The notes beneath the pieces are model-generated. The model was given only the letters and a program-made list of their open reading frames with translations, did no database searches and had not been told where the DNA came from. Positions 28,560 through 37,048 of a DNA stretch of 64,000 bases are shown here, piece after piece. The DNA lies in NCBI RefSeq assembly GCF_028747985.1, contig NZ_CP118108.1, positions 2,113,501 through 2,177,500 of the forward strand, in the 5' to 3' direction. The position numbers were made by a program, and so were the translations under genes. Every line of letters begins with the position of its first letter. The first letter of the stretch is position 1. The stretch comes from Paenibacillus urinalis (GTDB taxonomy: Bacteria; Bacillota; Bacilli; Paenibacillales; Paenibacillaceae).

Positions 28560-29075
28560 TTACTTGGTCTTGTAAATTTCGCGCATGACGTGACCAAGCT
28601 CAGGTGCAATAATACGAGTTATGGCCAGCTTGACGGCTCCAGTGGAACCCGGCATCGAGAATATTGCTTTGGAGCCAATGACACCTCCCACAGCACGGCT
28701 TAGTATCGCTGCAGTACCAATATCCTCTGCAAAGCTGAGATATCTGAAGATTTCGCCAAAGCCAGGAAGCTCTTTGTCTAGCAAAGAATGTACAGCTTCA
28801 TATGTATTGTCTCTAGGTGAGATCCCTGTGCCCCCAGTCAGTAGAATGGCTTCGATATCATCTCGAATAACCGATTGATGAATTACGGATTGAATAGTGG
28901 ATGTATCGTCAGGGATAATGATATAATCGACGACAGTGTAGCCGGCATCACGCAGCAGCTCCTGCATGAGCTGACCGCCCTTATCCGTATCCTTCGTGCG
29001 GGTATCCGATACCGTAATAACCATGCACTGGACTGTCTCAGGTGCTTCATTGCGGTGCTCTTGGACAGAATTCAT
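28560..29075 (-). CDS. moaB: MoaB/MogA-family molybdenum cofactor protein
   Basis: This 171-residue molybdopterin adenylyltransferase-fold protein has TVSDTRTKDTDKGG, LLTGGTGISPRDNTYEA and FSMPGSTGAVKLA, the MPT-binding motifs. No other moa/moe genes are near. ATG 29075 lies 11 bases after GGAGGG; the frame upstream to 29138 lacks a better site. It is the only minus-strand gene in the first 41 kb and is divergent from the CobW gene. Confidence 0.9.
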   Translation of the reverse strand: MNSVQEHRNEAPETVQCMVITVSDTRTKDTDKGGQLMQELLRDAGYTVVDYIIIPDDTSTIQSVIHQSVIRDDIEAILLTGGTGISPRDNTYEAVHSLLDKELPGFGEIFRYLSFAEDIGTAAILSRAVGGVIGSKAIFSMPGSTGAVKLAITRIIAPELGHVMREIYKTK

Positions 29076-29182
29076 TTTTCTATCAGCCCTCCAGAATGTT
29101 CTATTCATAACAATAGACGATATAAGAGAAGTAAGCAATCATCGATTCAAGATCAACATACATCCAGAAAGGATATGATATT

Positions 29183-30181
29183 ATGAAACTAAAACAGACA
29201 TCTTCAGCTCCGATTCCCGTATATATCCTGTCTGGATTTTTAGGAAGCGGTAAGACAACACTGCTTGTGAAGCTGCTTGAATATTGGAAAAGTCAAAACC
29301 TCACTCCCGCTGTTGTCATGAACGAGCTGGGGGAGGTCAATCTGGACGGCAAGCTCATTGATCAACATGTACCCATGGCTGAGCTGCTCGGCGGTTGTAT
29401 CTGCTGCTCTGTCCGAGATAATCTCGGTATCGAGCTTGTCCAGCTGGTGCAGAATACATCACCTGATGTCATTGTGATTGAAGCAACGGGCGCTGCGAAT
29501 CCTATTGAAATTTTGGACGGGATTGCTGATACTTCCCTCTACATAGCGCTGGAGGTGAAAGGCCTCATCTCCGTGGTTGACAGCATTCATTTGCTGGAAA
29601 CGTACCGCTTGCAGAAAGGCAAAACATTCCGGCTTATGCAAGAGCAGATCCGTGCTGCCTCCATCCTACTTCTCAATAAAACAGATCGGATTGAAGAAAA
29701 GGACCGGCCTGAGTTACTCAGCCTGGTTCAGGGTTGGAATGAGCATGCAGCTATACATTTTACAGAGCATTGCAATATCGATCCGGCCCTCTTGACGGAG
29801 GAGGCCAGTTATTTGATGAATTCCGAAAATAATACTGCTTCAGACTCCCGAGCACAGGAGAAGCATCAGCTTCATCACTCCCATAATCATGTAATGGTGT
29901 ATACGCATTATTTTAGCAGCCAGATTAACAGCGTATTGTTTGAGCAATGGCTGAGGGAGCTGCCGCGTGATATTTACAGAGCCAAAGGGATTGTGGATTT
30001 TTCTGATACAGGAAGCCGCTTCTTATTTCAGTATGCTTATCGTGAGCCGGATTTTACAAAGCTGGGCCCAGGAGAAGAGCTGAAGGATGTAGGTGTATTT
30101 ATAGGTGAACACTTTTCGAAGACGGAGCTGATCCAGCTGCTGCAGCAGCTTGAGGAAGAAAGTTCGAAGATTAAATCATAA
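29183..30181 (+). CDS. CobW/COG0523 GTPase metallochaperone
   Basis: This 332-residue G3E GTPase has Walker A SGFLGSGKTTLL, the metal motif GGCICCSV (CxCC), a Walker B-like IVIEATGAANP, the specificity motif LLNKTDR, and a His-rich stretch HQLHHSHNH before the C-terminal CobW domain. Such proteins deliver zinc or cobalt to client enzymes. No convincing Zur box is visible upstream. The next gene encodes a Cys-rich copper-binding-type protein. Confidence 0.9.
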   Translation: MKLKQTSSAPIPVYILSGFLGSGKTTLLVKLLEYWKSQNLTPAVVMNELGEVNLDGKLIDQHVPMAELLGGCICCSVRDNLGIELVQLVQNTSPDVIVIEATGAANPIEILDGIADTSLYIALEVKGLISVVDSIHLLETYRLQKGKTFRLMQEQIRAASILLLNKTDRIEEKDRPELLSLVQGWNEHAAIHFTEHCNIDPALLTEEASYLMNSENNTASDSRAQEKHQLHHSHNHVMVYTHYFSSQINSVLFEQWLRELPRDIYRAKGIVDFSDTGSRFLFQYAYREPDFTKLGPGEELKDVGVFIGEHFSKTELIQLLQQLEEESSKIKS

Positions 30182-30276
30182 AAAGTCGAATTCAGAGGAA
30201 AGTTATTGCATATTGATTATCATACCGATCTTACGGGTAATAGAATGAAAATGAGATTACGCGGAGGGATATAACA

Positions 30277-30624
30277 ATGGCAATGACAAACATAGAGATG
30301 GAGACACAGACACAGATTGCAGCTTGTTTGGAAGCAATGAATGCATGTAACAAATGTTATGTCTCAAGTTTGAAGGAATATGATCTAGGCATTTTAAGAG
30401 AAAGTATCAGGCTGAACAGAGAAGCTGCCGAAATTTGCAGCTTTGCGGCTTCTGCGCTCAGCCGGGGTACAGATTACAAGGACGACATTCTGGCTCTTGT
30501 CGTTAAGGCCTGCAGAGCATGTGTGGCGGAATGCGAGAAGCATGAGCATCTGCACTGCAAAGCCTGCGTGGACAGCTGTCGCAAATGTGCAGAAGTATGC
30601 AGTCCAGCAGGCCTTACGGTATAA
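30277..30624 (+). CDS. Four-helix-bundle copper-binding protein (DUF326/Csp type)
   Basis: This 115-residue cysteine- and histidine-rich protein is of the DUF326 (YhjQ/Csp3-like) family. Eleven cysteines recur in CxxC-like spacing (MNACNKC, ACRACVAEC, HCKACVDSCRKC), as expected for helices lining a copper(I)-filled bundle. There is no signal peptide, so it is probably a cytosolic copper store or buffer. ATG 30277 follows GCGGAGGG. It lies 95 bases after the CobW gene and may be co-transcribed. Confidence 0.88.
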   Translation: MAMTNIEMETQTQIAACLEAMNACNKCYVSSLKEYDLGILRESIRLNREAAEICSFAASALSRGTDYKDDILALVVKACRACVAECEKHEHLHCKACVDSCRKCAEVCSPAGLTV

Positions 30625-30658
30625 TCACAAAATTACAATACTCCCGAATGAATTAGTC

Positions 30659-30688
30659 TTGCAAATAAGTGGATGATCAAGATATAAT
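30659..30688 (+). promoter_or_regulatory. SigA promoter of the argS T-box leader
   Basis: TTGCAA (30659-30664), an 18-base spacer and TATAAT (30683-30688). Confidence 0.7.
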
Positions 30689-30695
30689 GTTACAA

Positions 30696-30995
30696 AATTA
30701 TAAATTCAGTGATCGGGAGAGTAATGACAGAACACCTCATGTTTCAGCGAGCCGGGATGGTGCAAGCCGGTATGAAGGATCTGACAGGAAGCGCACCCGT
30801 GAGAAGGTACATTGAAACAACAGTAGGTGTACTCGTCATCAGCGGGCGTTATCCGCTTAGAGAGGAATCGAACAGGTTACCGGTTTCAGATAGCATTGCA
30901 GGTAAGTTGTTCGTATTCACATAGAGTGGTACCGCGGGAATATGTTAATCCATAGCTCTCGTCTCTGTAATTTACAGAGGCGGGAGCTTTTTTGT
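30696..30995 (+). promoter_or_regulatory. T-box riboswitch upstream of argS
   Basis: The conserved T-box AGAGTGGTACCGCGG is at 30923-30937. Upstream lie the stem I features GGGAGAGTA (30714-30722) and a distal-loop region GCCGG-gatggtgca-AGCCGG. Downstream a terminator (AGCTC ... GAGCT with inner TCTCTGTAAATTTACAGAG-like arms, 30954-30988) ends in TTTTTT. Uncharged arginyl-tRNA should favour antitermination. Candidate specifier codons are CGC (30792-30794) and CGT (30798-30800); I could not decide by eye. A 71-codon frame in this leader is not a gene. Confidence 0.92.
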
Positions 30996-31015
30996 ATATA
31001 TTGGAATAGGGGTGT

Positions 31016-32722
31016 ATGTATATGTTGATGGATAAGGTTGTCAGTTTGTTAGAACCGTTGTTGGATTTATCGAGAGTGGAGATTGAAGCGATGGTGGAGG
31101 TGCCTCCGCGTCCAGAGATGGGGGATTTGGCTTTTCCTTGCTTTACGCTCGCCAAGACAATGAGAAAGGCCCCGGCTGTTATTTCAGCAGAACTGGCTGC
31201 CAGCCTGACAAGTCCCGAACTTCGGGCTGAGGCTGCAGGTCCGTATATCAATTTTTATTTTAAACGCACCAATATAGCTTCGACCATGCTTACAGGGCTT
31301 GCTGATCCGCAGTTTGGAAAATTACAGATCGGTGCAGGCAAAAAAATGGTGATTGATATGTCATCTCCTAATATTGCGAAGCCCTTTGGTATCGGTCATC
31401 TGCGTTCCACAGTCATCGGGGCAGCGCTGTATCGAATGTATGAAGAGGCAGGATACACAGCAGAAAGCGTGAATCACCTGGGTGACTGGGGGACTCAGTT
31501 TGGTAAACAGATCGCGGCTTACAAAAGATGGGGTGAAGATGAACGACTTGCGAAAGAGCCCATAAAGGAATCGCTGCGATTGTATGTAAAATTCCATGAT
31601 GAAGAAGAGAACGACCCAAGCCTGGGAACGGAAGCTAGAGAATGGTTTAAGAAGCTTGAGCAAGGGGATGAGGAAGCTGTATCCCTGTGGAAGTATTTTG
31701 TCGATATCAGCATGCAGGAATTTAACCGGATGTATGACCGTCTTGGCGTTAAATTCGATCATGTGCTCGGAGAGAGCTATTATATTGATCAAACGGACAA
31801 TACAGTGACCAAGCTAAAACAATCCGGTCTGCTTACGGAAAGTGACGAAGCCATGGTCGTCAGATTGGATGAGGAAGGGATGCCGCCTTGTTTGATTATT
31901 AAGAAGGATGGAACAACCATCTATCCAACTCGGGATCTAACCACCGCATATTATCGTCATGAGGTCATGAAGGCAGATGAAGTGCTCTATGTCGTGGGTG
32001 CCGAGCAAAGGCTACATTTTCAGCAGGTGTTTGCTGTACTCGCCAAGATGGGAGAGAAGTGGTCTGAGCATTTCATCCATGTGCCCTTTGGTCTAATGAA
32101 GTTTGAAGGGCGCAAAATGTCTACGAGACGCGGTAAGGTTGTATTTCTTGAGGACGTGCTGGATGAAGCCGTAGAGCGGGCAGCACAAATTATTAACGAG
32201 AAAAATCCAAATCTCCAGAACGCTGCTGAGGTAGCTGAGCAGGTCGGACTTGGGGCAATCGTTTTTGGTGATTTGAAGAATCACCGATTAAACGAGGTCG
32301 ATTTCTCACTAGAGGAAGCGCTCAGCTTTGAAGGAGAGACGGGACCTTATGTTCAGTACACTCACGCCAGAATTCAAAGCCTGCTGTCCAAAGCAAATGC
32401 TAGCACGGAGGAGACATCGATATCCGCAGCCGACGAATACTTGGAAGGGGTACAGATCAGTGATGCGGCCTGGGCACTCATGAAGCATTTATCCCGTTAC
32501 CCTGAACAGCTCGAAAGAGGGGTTCGTTTAAAGGAGCCTTCTGTGCTGGCAAGATACGTCATTGATTTAGCACAGCTGTATAATCGCTTCTATCACCAAG
32601 AAAAAATTCTGGGGAGCAGCGAGCGTGAGCGGGCCTACAAGCTGAAGCTCTCCGAGATCACTTCTAATCGAATTAAAGGCATACTTGGTCTGCTTGGCGT
32701 GCAAACGCCGGAACGGATGTAA
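31016..32722 (+). CDS. argS: Arginyl-tRNA synthetase
   Basis: This 568-residue class I synthetase charges tRNA-Arg. It has the N-terminal Add-1 domain, the HIGH-type motif FGIGHLRSTVIG near residue 125, the KMSKS-type EGRKMSTRRGKV, and the C-terminal DALR anticodon-binding domain (YVQYTHARIQSLLSKA onward). ATG 31016 follows AGGGGTG. It is controlled by the T-box leader. Confidence 0.96.
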   Translation: MYMLMDKVVSLLEPLLDLSRVEIEAMVEVPPRPEMGDLAFPCFTLAKTMRKAPAVISAELAASLTSPELRAEAAGPYINFYFKRTNIASTMLTGLADPQFGKLQIGAGKKMVIDMSSPNIAKPFGIGHLRSTVIGAALYRMYEEAGYTAESVNHLGDWGTQFGKQIAAYKRWGEDERLAKEPIKESLRLYVKFHDEEENDPSLGTEAREWFKKLEQGDEEAVSLWKYFVDISMQEFNRMYDRLGVKFDHVLGESYYIDQTDNTVTKLKQSGLLTESDEAMVVRLDEEGMPPCLIIKKDGTTIYPTRDLTTAYYRHEVMKADEVLYVVGAEQRLHFQQVFAVLAKMGEKWSEHFIHVPFGLMKFEGRKMSTRRGKVVFLEDVLDEAVERAAQIINEKNPNLQNAAEVAEQVGLGAIVFGDLKNHRLNEVDFSLEEALSFEGETGPYVQYTHARIQSLLSKANASTEETSISAADEYLEGVQISDAAWALMKHLSRYPEQLERGVRLKEPSVLARYVIDLAQLYNRFYHQEKILGSSERERAYKLKLSEITSNRIKGILGLLGVQTPERM

Positions 32723-32736
32723 ACTAGATTGCTCGT

Positions 32737-32946
32737 ATGTATTTACTAGTATTTACTACATTGTTCGATGGAGGAGATTATGCCAACCATCTGCCTGCAT
32801 CAGGTGCTGGTGAAGGTGTTGTCCTCACAAGTCATAACGGATCGGGTAAAAGAACGCTGCTAAGAATATTAGCAGCGCTTCTTTTTCCATCGATCGGGGA
32901 AGTAATCGCCTGGAGAGATGGCTCCCCGATTATTTGTACTTTTTAA
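32737..32946 (+). pseudogene. Relic of an ABC transporter ATPase
   Basis: A 69-codon frame contains GEGVVLTSHNGSGK followed by RTLLRILAALLFPSIGEV. This is the Walker A region of an ABC ATPase (usual form G-x-NGSGKTTLLRILA-LL-PS-GEV) with a Thr-to-Arg change at the nucleotide-contacting threonine. No Q-loop, signature or Walker B follows, so about three quarters of a normal ATPase is missing. The N-terminal part does not look like a normal ATPase start. I infer an internally deleted, decaying gene. Confidence 0.5.
32850..32886 (+). terminator. Terminator after argS, inside the ATPase relic
   Basis: GCTGCTAA and TTAGCAGC with outer AAGAA/TTCTT pairs (one bulged base) flank GAATA and are followed by TTTTT. 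It overlaps the codons for the relic's LLRILAALL segment. Confidence 0.7.
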
Positions 32947-33107
32947 CCTATTTATTGCCTCTAGCTCTACCATTTATTAAAGCCATGTTAAGGCTAGATG
33001 ATGCTATTACCGTGTCAGCTTCTACATTACATGTTATTGTATACGTTATCATTTTGTTATCATGTTATGTTTATGTTTCTGTGAAAAGAAAGGATGTTAT
33101 GTTGTAA
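32922..33107 (+). pseudogene. Relic of an ABC permease C terminus
   Basis: A stop-terminated frame of about 61 codons with no usable start encodes LPLALPFIKAMLRLDD and then a hydrophobic segment (LHVIVYVIILLSCYVYV) ending in KRKDVML. This looks like the last membrane helix and basic tail of an ABC-2-type permease. It lies in a different frame directly after the ATPase relic and is followed by a terminator at 33125. The reading is inference from short hydrophobic sequence. Confidence 0.35.
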
Positions 33108-33124
33108 CGCTTACATTATGACGT

Positions 33125-33168
33125 AGATCTATATTTGTCGATGAATATCGGCAGTATAGATCTTTTTT
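33125..33168 (+). terminator. Terminator after the ABC relic
   Basis: AGATCTATA (33125-33133) pairs with TATAGATCT (33155-33163), followed by TTTTT. The rest of the stretch to 33296 is AT-rich with no gene or clear promoter. Confidence 0.78.
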
Positions 33169-33296
33169 ATTATTTTAAGACAGAAATGTGTTATTATTTC
33201 TTACACTATCATTGATTTTTATAATTTTTCGTTAATTACAGATATAGAATCTGTATCCCTCAGATTTTACAATGGAGTACAAGAGGAGGGGGAGCA

Positions 33297-34253
33297 ATGT
33301 CAGAGATCTCTACGAATACAAAACTGGCACAGCACAAAAGATCCAGAGGTCTTGCTGTTCGATTGAAGAAGCAATGGGAGTTACAGATTATGGTCATCCC
33401 TGCGCTCATTCTCGTATTCATATTCAGCTATATTCCGATGTACGGAGTACTAATGGCTTTTCAGGACTATAGCATTTTTGACGGGTTCTGGGCGAGTCCA
33501 TGGGTTGGCTTCAAGCATTTTGAAATGTTTTTTTCTTCACCTGATTTCTGGACGATTATGAGAAACACGCTCATTATTAGTGCGCTTAAGCTGTTTATCG
33601 GTTTTCCAGCACCGATCATTCTAGCTCTGATGCTGAATGAAGTGCGGCAGATGGCTTTTAAACGAGTCATCCAAACGGTTAGTTACCTGCCTCATTTCTT
33701 GTCCTGGGTTATCGTTGCTGGTTTTGCGATGTCGATCCTGTCCACAGATAACGGGAGCTTGAATATTCTGCTTGAGAAGCTTCACTTGATTGATGAGCCG
33801 ATTGGCTTCCTGGGAATCGCAGAATATTTCTGGGGAATTCTCGTCAGCGTCAATGTGTGGAAGGAGATCGGGTTTAACTCGATCGTATATTTGGCAGCGA
33901 TTGCCGGAATTAATCCCAATCTGTACGAGGCTGCACAAATGGACGGAGCAAGCAGATTGAAGCAAATCCGATATATTACGATTCCATCCATAATGCCTGT
34001 AGTCATCATCTTCTTCATTCTAGCAATCGGCAATTTGCTGAATGCAGGATTCGAAGACATATTACTGCTCGGTGGTAATCCGGTGCTGCGTGATGTATCC
34101 GATGTGCTGGATACCTATGTATACAGGACAGGGATTGAGAATCAGCGGTTCTCCTACGCTACAGCAGCAGGTATGTTCAAAGCAGTTGTCAGCGTCTTGC
34201 TATTAACACTTGCTAACTATGCAGCTAGAAAGTCGGGGAATAGTCTATGGTAG
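33297..34253 (+). CDS. Sugar ABC transporter permease, LplB type (cluster 1)
   Basis: This 318-residue permease of the LplB/YtcP-associated carbohydrate uptake family (CUT1) has six predicted membrane segments, beginning LQIMVIPALILVFIFSYIPM. The cytoplasmic EAA loop is EAAQMDGASRLKQIRYITIPSI, which contacts the ATPase. ATG 33297 follows GAGGGGGAG. It is the first gene of permease-permease-lipoprotein-regulator-kinase, with no ATPase gene. Confidence 0.92.
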   Translation: MSEISTNTKLAQHKRSRGLAVRLKKQWELQIMVIPALILVFIFSYIPMYGVLMAFQDYSIFDGFWASPWVGFKHFEMFFSSPDFWTIMRNTLIISALKLFIGFPAPIILALMLNEVRQMAFKRVIQTVSYLPHFLSWVIVAGFAMSILSTDNGSLNILLEKLHLIDEPIGFLGIAEYFWGILVSVNVWKEIGFNSIVYLAAIAGINPNLYEAAQMDGASRLKQIRYITIPSIMPVVIIFFILAIGNLLNAGFEDILLLGGNPVLRDVSDVLDTYVYRTGIENQRFSYATAAGMFKAVVSVLLLTLANYAARKSGNSLW

Positions 34254-34290
34254 AAATCAAGCACGGTTGCCGCAATAAGGAGGTATTTAG

Positions 34291-35187
34291 ATGAAATATA
34301 GGAGCTTTGGAGATCGAATGTTAATGCTCTTTATATACACATTTCTGATCCTCCTGGGGTTCACCACCTTCTATCCATTCTGGAATGCGCTTGTCATTTC
34401 CTTTAATCAGGGACTGGATACAGCTCTAGGGGGTGTGACTTTCTGGCCACGGGTATGGACACTTGAGAATTATGCCATTGTATTTCAGGACAGCCGTATC
34501 CTTAATGGCTTCTACATATCCATCATGAGAACAGTAATTGGGACAATATTGTCGGTGTTGCTAACTGCCTTGCTGGCGTTTGCGATGTCGAAGAGTGAGC
34601 TGATCGGCAGAAAATTTTATATGGTCTTCTTCATAGTCACCATGTATTTCAGCGGCGGCCTGATTCCAACCTTCATGGTTGTACGCTCACTTGGACTCAT
34701 GGATAATTTCTGGGTGTTTATCATTCCATCGTTAATCAGTGTATGGAACATGATTATCTTCCGGACTTTTTTCAAGGGACTTCCGGATGGTCTGATGGAA
34801 TCGGCACAGATTGATGGCTGCGGTCAGTTCAGAACGTTCTTTCAGATCGTCCTTCCTTTATCGGGGCCTGTTATTGCGACTTTGTCGCTCTTTACCGCAA
34901 TTGGACACTGGAACGAATGGTTCCTGCCGAGCATCTACATCAATAATGAGAATTTACTGCCCATTCAATCCATGCTTCAGCAAATATTAAATTCGAACAT
35001 TATGACAGAACAGATGTCACAGCTGGACTCGGCAGCTCAATCCAGAATGTCTCAAATGAGAGAAGTAACCTCCAAATCCTTATCGATGGCCACCATGATG
35101 GTTGCCACACTGCCAATCATTATGGTTTATCCATTCGTACAAAAGTATTTTGTTAAGGGTGTATTGGTCGGCTCACTCAAAGAGTAG
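34291..35187 (+). CDS. Sugar ABC transporter permease, LplC/YtcP type (cluster 1)
   Basis: This 298-residue second CUT1 permease has six membrane segments, an EAA loop (ESAQIDGCGQFRTFFQIVLPL) and the family end YPFVQKYFVKGVLVGSLKE. ATG 34291 follows AAGGAGG, 37 bases after the first permease. It probably forms a heterodimer with it. Confidence 0.92.
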   Translation: MKYRSFGDRMLMLFIYTFLILLGFTTFYPFWNALVISFNQGLDTALGGVTFWPRVWTLENYAIVFQDSRILNGFYISIMRTVIGTILSVLLTALLAFAMSKSELIGRKFYMVFFIVTMYFSGGLIPTFMVVRSLGLMDNFWVFIIPSLISVWNMIIFRTFFKGLPDGLMESAQIDGCGQFRTFFQIVLPLSGPVIATLSLFTAIGHWNEWFLPSIYINNENLLPIQSMLQQILNSNIMTEQMSQLDSAAQSRMSQMREVTSKSLSMATMMVATLPIIMVYPFVQKYFVKGVLVGSLKE

Positions 35188-35255
35188 GTGTTTAAAGTCA
35201 TCAGACTTTGGACCATAGATTAATTTTCCGTATAAATAAGGGAGGGTTATGGAAG

Positions 35256-36929
35256 ATGTGGAATAGCAAAAAGAATCGAACGAGTAGTGCACTGACTTTA
35301 CTCCTTGCTTCTGTCATTGGGATTGCGGGCTGTTCAGGTGGAGGAAACGGGGGAACGACGGATACGCCGGAAGCAGAGCCAGCGCCTGAAACAACGAATG
35401 AGGAGACCACCTCCACCAATTTTGAGCTTGGTGCAGAACCGCTGAATTTCTCCTTCTATGGTAACTATGACTGGTATACGATGCCTCAATGGGGCGGTGA
35501 CGAGGCCAGTAAGTGGATTAAGGAAAACAAAAAAGTGGATATCACGGCTATCAACTCAGGCGGAAATGCGGCTCAAAAACTGAATACGATGATTGCTTCT
35601 TCTGAGCTTCCAGATGTCATATGGACTGATCGCGGCGCAGATGTAGAGCGTCTTCGGGCAGCTGGTGCACTCGTTCCTTTTGATGAATATCTTGATAAAT
35701 ACCCTAATTTGAAAGAATGGGCAGGCGAAGAAACACTCAATATGCTTCGTTCCAGTGACGGCAAGCTGTATCAGTTCCCGAACTGGTATACTTCCCAGCC
35801 TAACGGAAATGCAGGTTATATTGTGAATCAGAAAATTTACACAGAACTGGGTGAGCCTAAGCTTGAGACAACGGATGATCTCTACAATTATCTGGCACAA
35901 GTGAAAGAGAAATATCCGAATGTTATTCCTTTTGAGCCGGATCTTGCAGTCGATGGTCAAGGTCTGGATGTCCTCTACGGTGCATTCGGTGAGGATCACC
36001 CACCCGCATTTGTAAGCAATAGAGCGGTTCCAGATGGGGATCAATTGACATCAATCTTCACGGACCCTGTATTCAGAGAAGCGACTCAATATGCGAGCAA
36101 GCTCTTCCGCGAGAAATTGATGGCACAGGATGCGCTTACTCAAACCAAAGATCAGGTGAAGGAAAAAGTATATACAGGACGTGTAGCTGTTGCCGCAGGG
36201 GCAAGTCCTACGGAATACGGTTCGGTAGGTGACACGGAGCTGAAGAAGAAGGACCCGAATGATGGCTACTTCATGATCTGGCCAGTGCACAAAGAAGGAC
36301 TTGATAAGAACAAAATTTGGACGGGTACGTATAACAGTCTAGGCTGGAACGTTAGCGTAATTACCAAAGGCGCAAAAGACCCTGAGAAAATCTTTGCCTT
36401 CCTGGATTGGTACACAGGCCCTGAAGGTCAACGGGTTATTATGTGGGGACCAGAAGGAATCTATTGGGATGGAACTGATGAGGAAGGATCTCCACTGTTC
36501 ACGGATGCGTTCGTAACGGATGTCGAGGGTCGATCGAAGATGATGGATGCAACCGTTAACCTTCAGTGGAACGGAAATACAGTCTTCGTCGATAACTCCA
36601 AAATGAAGTTTGAGCAAACTCTTGCACCCGAAGATCAGAACTGGGAAACTAGATATCAATCGGAGATTACCTGGAAGACACAATTCAATGCAACTGAATT
36701 TATTAACTTAGCTCCGCTTCCAGAATCCGAAGAAGGGATCATCCAGCAGCAAGTCAATGAAATATTTAATGAAGCCAGAGCCAAAGCCTTGTACGCACAA
36801 AATGATGAGGAAGTGCTGAGTATTCTGGATAAGGCTCAGGAGGATGCAATGGTTGTCGGTTATGACAAGCTCCTGGCCTTCAAGACGACAAAGTGGCAGG
36901 AAAACAAAGCACAAATCAGTGGTCAATAA
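35256..36929 (+). CDS. Sugar-binding lipoprotein, LplA type (cluster 1)
   Basis: This 557-residue extracellular solute-binding lipoprotein has a signal peptide ending in the lipobox IAGC with Cys26, then a Gly/Thr/Glu-rich tether. The mature part resembles LplA-type binders for oligosaccharides (LPDVIWTDRGADVERLRAAG ... LYQFPNWYTSQPNGNAGYIV). ATG 35256 lies after AAGGGAGGG; the frame upstream to 35208 has no ribosome site. The ligand cannot be predicted. Confidence 0.92.
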   Translation: MWNSKKNRTSSALTLLLASVIGIAGCSGGGNGGTTDTPEAEPAPETTNEETTSTNFELGAEPLNFSFYGNYDWYTMPQWGGDEASKWIKENKKVDITAINSGGNAAQKLNTMIASSELPDVIWTDRGADVERLRAAGALVPFDEYLDKYPNLKEWAGEETLNMLRSSDGKLYQFPNWYTSQPNGNAGYIVNQKIYTELGEPKLETTDDLYNYLAQVKEKYPNVIPFEPDLAVDGQGLDVLYGAFGEDHPPAFVSNRAVPDGDQLTSIFTDPVFREATQYASKLFREKLMAQDALTQTKDQVKEKVYTGRVAVAAGASPTEYGSVGDTELKKKDPNDGYFMIWPVHKEGLDKNKIWTGTYNSLGWNVSVITKGAKDPEKIFAFLDWYTGPEGQRVIMWGPEGIYWDGTDEEGSPLFTDAFVTDVEGRSKMMDATVNLQWNGNTVFVDNSKMKFEQTLAPEDQNWETRYQSEITWKTQFNATEFINLAPLPESEEGIIQQQVNEIFNEARAKALYAQNDEEVLSILDKAQEDAMVVGYDKLLAFKTTKWQENKAQISGQ

Positions 36930-36964
36930 TTTCTTCACGATAAGCTGGCTCATCCTAGTATAAT

Positions 36965-37020
36965 AATGATAAACGTGCACCGTTTCTAATTCGAGCGGTG
37001 CTCACGTTTATCATTTTTTC
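36965..37020 (+). terminator. Long terminator after the cluster 1 lipoprotein
   Basis: AATGATAAACGTG-CACCG pairs with CGGTG-ct-CACGTTTATCATT, followed by TTTT. The importer and the two-component genes are therefore mostly separate units. Confidence 0.92.
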
Positions 37021-37048
37021 TCTATTTTCTAAGTCAGGGAGTGATCTT

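Noticed and set aside
29138..29182. Zur-type operator before the CobW gene
   Set aside because: No palindrome resembling the Bacillus Zur box was found in the short intergenic region.
30709..30924. 71-codon frame upstream of argS
   Set aside because: It lies entirely inside the T-box leader, whose conserved elements explain the sequence.
33102..33116. cre-like sequence TGTAACGCTTACA
   Set aside because: It is one base shorter than a cre and cannot be aligned without a gap; it also overlaps the end of the permease relic.
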